Shown piece by piece: positions 1 through 5,027 of a stretch of 12,129 nucleotides of DNA. The notes beneath the pieces were generated by a model, which was not told where the DNA came from, made no database searches, and was given only the letters and a program-made list of their open reading frames with translations. The stretch is from CAZADH01 sp964483805. Its GTDB lineage: Bacteria > Muiribacteriota > Ozemobacteria > Ozemobacterales > Ozemobacteraceae. The stretch lies in the NCBI GenBank assembly GCA_964483805.1, contig CAZADH010000185.1, positions 1 through 12,129 on the forward strand, given 5' to 3'. Positions within the stretch are counted from its first letter, which is position 1; each line of letters starts with the position of its first letter. The position numbers were made by a program, and so were the translations under genes.

Positions 1-737
1 TGGCGCTGGGCATCGTCAACCTCGAGGCGGTGCAGAGCGCGCCGTGGTTTGCCGTGCCGCATCTGTATGCGCCCACGTTCAACATCGGTGCGATTCTGGT
101 CATCATGCCGGCGGCCCTGGTGGTGCTGGCCGAGCACATCGGCCATCTCATCGTCACCGGCAATATCGTCGGCAAGGATCTGGTGAAAGACCCTGGGCTC
201 GACCGGTCGCTGCTCGGTGATGGTATTTCCAATGTATTGTCAGGACTGGTCGGGGCGACCCCGAATACAACGTATGGCGAAAACATCGGCGTCATGGCGA
301 TCACCCGGGTCTTCTCGGTGTGGGTGATCGGTGGGGCGGCCGTGATCGCCATCGTGATCTCGTTCATCGGCAAGTTTGCCGAGATGGTGCGCAGCATTCC
401 GGTGCCGGTCATGGGCGGGGTGTGCCTGTTGTTGTTCGGCGTCATCGCCGCGGCAGGTATCCGCATGCTCATCGAGCGACGGGTCGATTACACGCGGGCC
501 CGCAACCTGATTCTCACCTCGGTCGTCCTGGTCAGCGGCGTGGGTGGAGCGGCGGTCAGCATTGGGGCCGTGAAGCTGACGGGGATGGCGTTGGGCACGG
601 TCGTGGCGATCGTGCTCAACCTCGTGTTCGTGGCTCTCGACGCGCTGGGGTTGACCAACGATCGACATCCCGAGACGGGCGACATCGCGGGGCACCACGC
701 GACCGATGCGGCGGCGGAGATGGACCGACCGGCGTGA
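1..737 (+). CDS. uraA: Uracil/xanthine permease, NCS2 (UraA) family, C-terminal part
   Basis: Proton-coupled nucleobase importer of the inner membrane, most like uracil permease UraA. The gene enters from the left edge in the frame that starts at base 3. About 244 residues are visible, so the GTG at 30 is internal and not a start. Visible landmarks are the AEHIGH segment in a transmembrane helix and TTYGENIGVMAITR. The latter contains the NCS2 signature (E/Q/P)-N-x-G-x4-T-(R/K/G) at bases 279-308. In E. coli UraA the glutamates of these two segments contact uracil. About five hydrophobic segments follow the edge, ending with a polar acidic tail of about 25 residues. The N-terminal half is outside the window. 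Xanthine or another nucleobase is possible as substrate, but the AEHIGH and YGENIG segments favour uracil. No pyrimidine gene is adjacent in the visible part. Confidence 0.88.
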   Translation, partial: ALGIVNLEAVQSAPWFAVPHLYAPTFNIGAILVIMPAALVVLAEHIGHLIVTGNIVGKDLVKDPGLDRSLLGDGISNVLSGLVGATPNTTYGENIGVMAITRVFSVWVIGGAAVIAIVISFIGKFAEMVRSIPVPVMGGVCLLLFGVIAAAGIRMLIERRVDYTRARNLILTSVVLVSGVGGAAVSIGAVKLTGMALGTVVAIVLNLVFVALDALGLTNDRHPETGDIAGHHATDAAAEMDRPA

Positions 738-743
738 AACCAC

Positions 744-765
744 GGTCGGGGCAGATCCCCGGGCC
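744..765 (+). other. GC-rich hairpin after uraA, possible weak terminator or attenuator
   Basis: CGGGG at 747-751 pairs with CCCCG at 757-761 around a five-base loop, with further imperfect pairing possible outside. It lies in the 64-base gap between the permease stop and the next gene. No T-run follows, so it is not a convincing intrinsic terminator. It could reduce read-through or simply be GC-rich spacer. Confidence 0.25.
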
Positions 766-786
766 GGGCCTTGGGTTGATGTAAAT

Positions 787-792
787 AAGGAG
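787..792 (+). promoter_or_regulatory. Ribosome binding site deciding the radical SAM start
   Basis: AAGGAG lies nine bases before the ATG at 802. The open frame runs back to 706 inside the permease gene, but that upstream stretch has no comparable site and does not resemble the family. The start is therefore placed at 802. Confidence 0.75.
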
Positions 793-801
793 TATTGCCA
801 A

Positions 802-2400
802 ATGGCGGCACCGGCAAGAAAACTACTGCTGTCGTCGATCTGCAAGCCGTTCGGGGTGACCGACGAGTTGCAGTGCGCCCGCAACCTCCCCGAGTTGCTG
901 CATTACGCGGTAACCCGTATGCAGGGTGCGTTCTCGATGCGCATCCACCATCGCAGCCACGGTTTGACCCTGATTGCGGCCAACCTGCAGGTGCCGACCA
1001 CGGTGCTCGATTTTCCGACCGAGGCCGAGTTTGTCGAGGAACTGCGGCGGGGCGGATACACGCACGTCGGCATCAGCTTCATCGTGCCCAACTTCGAGAA
1101 GGCGCAGCGCCTGTGCCGGTTGGTGCGCGAGCATGCGCCGACGGCGACGATCATCGTCGGGGGGCACGGGACGCGCATCCCTGGGGTGAAGGAGTTGCTC
1201 GGGGCCGACGAGTTGTGCATCGGTGAGGGCGTTGCGTTTATGCGCCGCTACTTTGGCGAGGATCCCGAGGCCCCGATCGAACATCCGGTTCTGCCGGTCA
1301 ATTATCAACGGCGGGTGCTGGGTGTGAAGATCCCCGATCGCAAGGCGGTGTTGATGCCCGGGGTGGGTTGTGCCAACAAGTGTCACTTCTGTTGCACCGC
1401 CGCCTTCTTCGGGGGGTGGACCCCGTTCTTCCGGTCGGCCGACGAGTTGTTTGCCACGATGTGTCGAATTTCCGACCAGATGCAGACCACCGAGTTCTGG
1501 GTGCAGGACGAGAATTTCCTGGGCAATGAACCGTGGATCCGGCGCCTGCTCGAGTTGATGGAGACGACGGGACGCCGGTTTGCACTCGATGTATTTACGA
1601 CGCTCGCCGACATCAACCGCTACGCGCCGACCGACCTGGTCAAGCTCGGGGTGCGGTTTGCCTGGATCGGCATCGAGAGCAAGCGGGAGTTGTTCCCCAA
1701 GGTGGTCGGCATCGATGCGCGGGCGGTGCTGCAACGGTTGAAAGCGCATGGCATCTCGGTGCTGGCGTCGGCGATTCTGTTTCTCGATCATCACGATCGG
1801 CAGACTCTCGATGAAGACGTCGACTACGTCATTGGTCTGGAGCCAGATTTCATTCAGTTCATGGAACTGTCGCCGCAACCAGGTACTGCATTGTATGACA
1901 ATTACGCGAAGGCGGGGCGCATCGCCACAGACATGCCCTACCGTTTCTGGCACGGGCAAGACGCGATCTGGTTCGACCATCCGCATTTTCCGCGGGAGAC
2001 GACCAAGGCGATTATCGACGAGGCGTTCCGGCGTGACTACGAGACGCTGGGGCCTGGCCTGATGCGGGCTGCCGACACCCTGATCGCAGCGGTGGCCACG
2101 AGCCGGAACTGGTCGGCCGACGACGCCTCTTTGCAGGCGCGGGCCAGGGAACTGGAAAAGGCGGCGCGCGAAATGCGCGGGTTGTTGCCGGTGTTCCGGG
2201 TGCAGGCGGTCAACGAACGGGTGCGACGCAAAGCGATCGCGATCGAACGGGAATACGAGCGTCTGTTGGGGCCGCTGTCGGTCGCCGATCGTCTGGTGGC
2301 GGCCGGGTTGGCTCTGGGAGCGCGGCTCGAGGGGCGACGGATCCGGTTGCACACCAACAACTACCAGCCACCGACGTTCCTCGACCGGTACCGGCAGTAG
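802..2400 (+). CDS. Cobalamin-binding-type radical SAM enzyme, substrate unknown
   Basis: Predicted 532-residue cytoplasmic iron-sulfur enzyme. Residues about 60-145 look like a B12-binding Rossmann fold (THVGISF, then IIVGGHG with G120-G121-H122). There is no DxHxxG motif, so any cobalamin would be bound without a protein histidine ligand, as is usual in class B radical SAM enzymes. The cluster motif CxxxCxxC is C190, C194 and C197 (GCANKCHFC). C198 is an extra adjacent cysteine. Further radical SAM landmarks are WIGIES and the SPQPGTALY segment near the end of the barrel. A helical region of about 130 residues follows, beginning near an ETLGPGLMR segment. From memory, this tail type also occurs in relatives of hopanoid C-3 methylase. 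The reaction could be methylation of an unactivated carbon or an oxidative ring chemistry, and nothing nearby names the substrate. It follows uraA by 64 bases and may be co-transcribed, though no shared pathway is evident. Confidence 0.85.
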   Translation: MAAPARKLLLSSICKPFGVTDELQCARNLPELLHYAVTRMQGAFSMRIHHRSHGLTLIAANLQVPTTVLDFPTEAEFVEELRRGGYTHVGISFIVPNFEKAQRLCRLVREHAPTATIIVGGHGTRIPGVKELLGADELCIGEGVAFMRRYFGEDPEAPIEHPVLPVNYQRRVLGVKIPDRKAVLMPGVGCANKCHFCCTAAFFGGWTPFFRSADELFATMCRISDQMQTTEFWVQDENFLGNEPWIRRLLELMETTGRRFALDVFTTLADINRYAPTDLVKLGVRFAWIGIESKRELFPKVVGIDARAVLQRLKAHGISVLASAILFLDHHDRQTLDEDVDYVIGLEPDFIQFMELSPQPGTALYDNYAKAGRIATDMPYRFWHGQDAIWFDHPHFPRETTKAIIDEAFRRDYETLGPGLMRAADTLIAAVATSRNWSADDASLQARARELEKAAREMRGLLPVFRVQAVNERVRRKAIAIEREYERLLGPLSVADRLVAAGLALGARLEGRRIRLHTNNYQPPTFLDRYRQ

Positions 2401-2582
2401 GCACACAATCGCCCGTCCATGCGGGGTGGCGCGGGCGTGGCTACACATTGGTGAAGGCCGGACGTGTTTCTATTTGGTTCTGTCGGCCAATTTACGCCGG
2501 GGTGAGTCAACTTTTCGCGCCGAAGCAGGTATCATGGAGTGAGTCATACTCTGTGTCCTGATCGATCGAGGAGGGACCGCCG
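2401..2582 (+). other. Intergenic region with repeated GTGAGTCA, likely promoter of the 2583 gene
   Basis: This 182-base gap is the longest non-coding stretch of the window. It is less GC-rich than the genes. The 8-mer GTGAGTCA occurs at 2502-2509 and again at 2539-2546, 37 bases apart start to start. Its core TGAGTCA is nearly palindromic, as operator half-sites often are. GGCCG at 2456-2460 can pair with CGGCC at 2484-2488 across a 23-base loop, which is too long and weak to call a terminator. GAGT/ACTC at 2537-2540 and 2548-2551 form a small dyad around the second repeat copy. No clear -35/-10 pair was found. Confidence 0.35.
2569..2574 (+). promoter_or_regulatory. Strong ribosome binding site for the YiiX-like gene
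   Basis: A perfect AGGAGG lies eight bases before the ATG at 2583. This fixes the start and places the signal peptide at the very N-terminus. Confidence 0.8.
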
Positions 2583-4196
2583 ATGAAACGACGCTGGAAT
2601 GCAGGTGTACGCTGGGCCGCCGTGGTGGTGGCGTTGTGGTTGGCCGTGCCGGTGGGCATTGCCGTGGCGCAGACGAGCAACAATCCGTTCGCGACCGGCT
2701 CGGCCACGGTGGCGATCACGGCCGGAACGGCGGCGGTGGCGCCAGGGGCGGTGGCATCGTGGCCGCCGGGCTTGCTCACCGATGAAGAACTCGAGTTCAT
2801 GCGGCGGCGGCTGTTGCCGGGCAACTACCCGAGCCTGAAAGCGTGCATATTGGCGAGTCCCGGGGCCACCGGGGTGACAAATGCGAAGAACCTGGCGCGG
2901 CGCGAGTATCCCAACAGCAAGGGGCACTTCTCGACGCAGTTCGGCGATCCGACGAAGATGCTCGACTGGGCCCGCCGTTACAGCAAAGACGAGAAGATGG
3001 TACAGTTCGTGACCTCGATGCGCCGTGGTGACATTGTATTGACGGGTCCGCAGACGAACGAGGGCATTCGCGACAATCCGATCTGCCGGCTGACGAAAGG
3101 GGCGTATTACCACGCGGCCCTCGTGGTCGACGGGCCCCCGGGCAATCTGATCGAGGCGGTCGGCATCACCGGGCAGCGCAGCGATCCGGCGAAAGACAAG
3201 GTCCGCTATGTGTCGTGGTTCGAGAGTCTCGGCAGTTGGGCGGGCATGCGCTTGCTGCGGCCGGCGGGGCGCCTGAAAGAACCGGCGGCGAGCACGGCGA
3301 TCGATCGCGCCATTCGCTACGCCGAAGCGCAATTGGGCCACCCGTACGACTACTCGTTCTCCGACGACGACGGCAACAAGGCGTTCTATTGCAGCGAGCT
3401 GGTCTACAAGGCGTATCACGATGGCGCCGGTTTCAAAGAGTTGTTGCCGAATCGGTCGACCGAAAAAGACCGCATTGTCATGGCGTTGCACGCCGTGGTC
3501 GATGGTCTGCAACCGAAAGATCGGTTTGCCTTGTCGAACAAGATCGTGAATTTCGTTTCCGATTACGTGGCGGTGCAGCCGCCAGATGTCATGAAGTTGC
3601 TCGACTTCATTGTCGATGATGTGGTTTCCGAGTGCCGCGTGTTTGCGAAGGCCTTTCCGGATGCAGCCGCCCGCGAGCGGTTGCGCCGGGTGTTGCACAA
3701 GATTCCTGAAAACAAGGCGTTTCCGAACTATCTCTCGGCCCAGAAGAAGTTCTACGCGGCCGAGAAGGCCGGTGATTTCAAAGCCGGTTGGGGCCTTGGC
3801 GCGCTACGCAAATTCAAGGCGGAGTGCGGCATTGGCCTGGGCCTGGTGGGTGATGTCAACAACCTGATGAACGAGACCGGTGCGAAGAAGACCGACCTGT
3901 TGATGCTGATCGGTCGCGTCATCGCCCCGGTCTACAAGAACCTGGGCACCTATGCCGACACGCTCACCGGCATGAATCGCGACAAGTCGATCACGCTGCC
4001 GGAGGGTGTAAAAACGGTCATCGGCATGGTCGACTGGGCAACGAAGAAGCGCGAACAGGTGCGCAAGGTGCCGCTGATTGGCGATGCCCTGGCGAGTCTG
4101 TTGCCGGGCAACGGCGACGACAAGCAGAAGTCGAATTTTACCAGCCCCAGTTCGCTGGTGGATTGCAGTCCGGGGTTCCACGTCGATTATCCGTGA
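2583..4196 (+). CDS. Secreted YiiX-like (C92-type) permuted papain-fold hydrolase with long C-terminal extension
   Basis: A 537-residue exported protein. Residues 1-29 are a typical Sec signal peptide: basic MKRRW start, hydrophobic core, and AVA-Q cleavage after A29. The recognisable domain spans about 140-285. It has RRGDIVL at R147-D150, the YYHAALVV segment with candidate catalytic H177, and the FYCSELVY segment with candidate nucleophile C270. Histidine before cysteine is the permuted NlpC/P60-like order of the YaeF/YiiX group (MEROPS C92). Known members are about 200 residues long and are thought to act on amide or ester bonds of cell-wall or lipid substrates, but the target here is unknown. 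Residues about 30-140 and 285-537 match nothing I recognise. The C-terminal half is mainly helical, without obvious repeats, membrane spans or anchor. It ends with two cysteines available in the last half (C347 region and the VDCSPGF tail). It has its own intergenic region and is followed by the DUF3795 gene after 24 bases. Confidence 0.8.
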   Translation: MKRRWNAGVRWAAVVVALWLAVPVGIAVAQTSNNPFATGSATVAITAGTAAVAPGAVASWPPGLLTDEELEFMRRRLLPGNYPSLKACILASPGATGVTNAKNLARREYPNSKGHFSTQFGDPTKMLDWARRYSKDEKMVQFVTSMRRGDIVLTGPQTNEGIRDNPICRLTKGAYYHAALVVDGPPGNLIEAVGITGQRSDPAKDKVRYVSWFESLGSWAGMRLLRPAGRLKEPAASTAIDRAIRYAEAQLGHPYDYSFSDDDGNKAFYCSELVYKAYHDGAGFKELLPNRSTEKDRIVMALHAVVDGLQPKDRFALSNKIVNFVSDYVAVQPPDVMKLLDFIVDDVVSECRVFAKAFPDAAARERLRRVLHKIPENKAFPNYLSAQKKFYAAEKAGDFKAGWGLGALRKFKAECGIGLGLVGDVNNLMNETGAKKTDLLMLIGRVIAPVYKNLGTYADTLTGMNRDKSITLPEGVKTVIGMVDWATKKREQVRKVPLIGDALASLLPGNGDDKQKSNFTSPSSLVDCSPGFHVDYP

Positions 4197-4206
4197 CGTG
4201 AATTGC

Positions 4207-4212
4207 AGGAGG
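4207..4212 (+). promoter_or_regulatory. Ribosome binding site deciding the DUF3795 start
   Basis: A perfect AGGAGG lies eight bases before the ATG at 4221. A TTG at 4203 would lie upstream of this site, and the ATG at 4215 would leave only two bases of spacing. The ATG at 4221 is therefore the best start. Confidence 0.7.
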
Positions 4213-4220
4213 AAATGGCG

Positions 4221-4517
4221 ATGAGCATGGCTGCGTGTGGTTTGATGTGCAATGAGTGCCCGTTCTTCGGCAAACCGTGTGAAGGGTGTTACAAAGTCAA
4301 GGGCAAGACGTTCTGGGCCGTCGATCACGTGCCGGGCGGCACCTGTGCGCTGTTTGCCTGCTCTGTAAATACAAAAAAGCACGATCACTGCGGCCGTTGC
4401 GGTGAGTTGCCGTGCCAGAAGTTCGTCGAGCAAAAAGACCCGAACATGTCGCAAGAAGAGCACGAGCGATTGTTGAAAGAGCGCGTGGCCCGTCTGAAAA
4501 AGGCGGCTCATGCGTAA
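4221..4517 (+). CDS. DUF3795-type small cysteine-rich protein
   Basis: A 98-residue cytoplasmic protein with ten cysteines: C6, C10, C13, C20, C23, C42, C47, C57, C60 and C65. The pattern CGLxCxxC near the start, CxGC, and the late CGRCGELPC motif are the hallmarks of the DUF3795 family. That family is presumed to bind zinc or an iron-sulfur cluster; no reaction is known. The last 30 residues are a charged amphipathic helix rich in lysine, arginine and glutamate. It lies 24 bases after the YiiX-like gene and is probably co-transcribed with it, though one product is exported and the other is not. A local AT-rich patch at 4363-4380 (codons TCT GTA AAT ACA AAA AAG) stands out against the surrounding GC-rich codons. 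Confidence 0.82.
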   Translation: MSMAACGLMCNECPFFGKPCEGCYKVKGKTFWAVDHVPGGTCALFACSVNTKKHDHCGRCGELPCQKFVEQKDPNMSQEEHERLLKERVARLKKAAHA

Positions 4518-4549
4518 AGCCGACCGTCCGGGGTTGCCGCGCGTTGGTG

Positions 4550-4569
4550 CTGGTGGGCTGTAAAGCCAG
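4550..4569. terminator. Weak hairpin between convergent genes
   Basis: GGCT at 4556-4559 pairs with AGCC at 4564-4567 around GTAA. CT at 4550-4551 and AG at 4568-4569 add two outer pairs past a bulge. It sits directly beyond the GNAT stop, between the two converging transcription units. On the plus strand it is followed by T-rich but interrupted sequence inside the GNAT 3' end; on the minus strand no T-run follows. A bidirectional terminator is plausible by position, but the stem is weak. Confidence 0.25.
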
Positions 4570-5013
4570 TCAGGGTTTGATTTTCTTGGTCATTTTGTAG
4601 TGCCCGATGCCGACTTCGATGAAGCGGGCGCCCTCGCGGACGAAACCGAGTTTCTCGTAGAACCCCATTGCCGTCTCGCGCGCATGCAATACAATGTGTG
4701 ACAAACCCATGGCGGCGATCTCGTGCTCCGCGCGTATCATCAATAGGCGGCCAATGCTCATGCCGCGGCAGTTCTCGTCGACGGCCATCTGCCTGATGCG
4801 GCCGGCGGTCGGTTCGATGACGATCATCAGGCAGCCGACGACCTTGGTGCAGTAGATGGCGACGAGGTGCAGGTGACGCGACTCGGCAGCGAGTTCGTCG
4901 TCGGTGAAGTCGAGCCCGAGGGGGCGGCGCAGCACGGCGCGGCGCAGGGTGACTGCCTCGTGGTAACGTGCCGAGTCGTGGGGGACGAGTTCGATCGAGA
5001 GTGGCAGGGTCAC
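4570..5013 (-). CDS. GNAT-family N-acetyltransferase
   Basis: A 147-residue cytoplasmic acetyl-CoA-dependent transferase. Motif A is visible as strand IRQMAVD (residues 73-79) followed by the pyrophosphate loop R83-G84-M85-S86-I87-G88-R89, fitting (R/Q)xxGx(G/A). The C-terminal FYEKLGF motif at 118-124 carries the tyrosine (Y119) that usually acts as general acid. The ALHAR-like stretch before it (VLHARE) is typical of small stand-alone GNATs. The acceptor is unknown. The GTG at 5013 is chosen because GGAGG at 5020-5024 lies six bases before it; a TTG at 5031 has no such site. It follows the cyclase stop by 14 bases and is probably translated from the same mRNA. It is the last gene of the minus-strand run. 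Confidence 0.85.
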   Translation of the reverse strand: MTLPLSIELVPHDSARYHEAVTLRRAVLRRPLGLDFTDDELAAESRHLHLVAIYCTKVVGCLMIVIEPTAGRIRQMAVDENCRGMSIGRLLMIRAEHEIAAMGLSHIVLHARETAMGFYEKLGFVREGARFIEVGIGHYKMTKKIKP

Positions 5014-5019
5014 GTCAGA

Positions 5020-5024
5020 CCTCC
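5020..5024 (-). promoter_or_regulatory. Ribosome binding site deciding the GNAT start
   Basis: On the minus strand GGAGG lies immediately after the cyclase stop and six bases before GTG at 5013. This supports the shorter 147-residue GNAT product and tight coupling to the cyclase gene. Confidence 0.65.
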
Positions 5025-5027
5025 AAA

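Noticed and set aside
706..801. 32-residue N-terminal extension of the radical SAM protein
   Set aside because: It overlaps the end of the permease gene, has no ribosome site and an Arg-rich sequence; the ATG at 802 has AAGGAG at proper spacing.
823..2448. 541-codon open frame on the minus strand opposite the radical SAM gene
   Set aside because: Its translation is rich in Arg, Pro, His and Gln with no recognisable motif, while the opposite strand encodes clear radical SAM motifs. High-GC codon bias commonly keeps such antisense frames open.
2544..3698. 384-codon minus-strand frame opposite the YiiX-like gene
   Set aside because: Low-complexity basic translation without start site or family features; the plus strand has a signal peptide, ribosome site and catalytic motifs.
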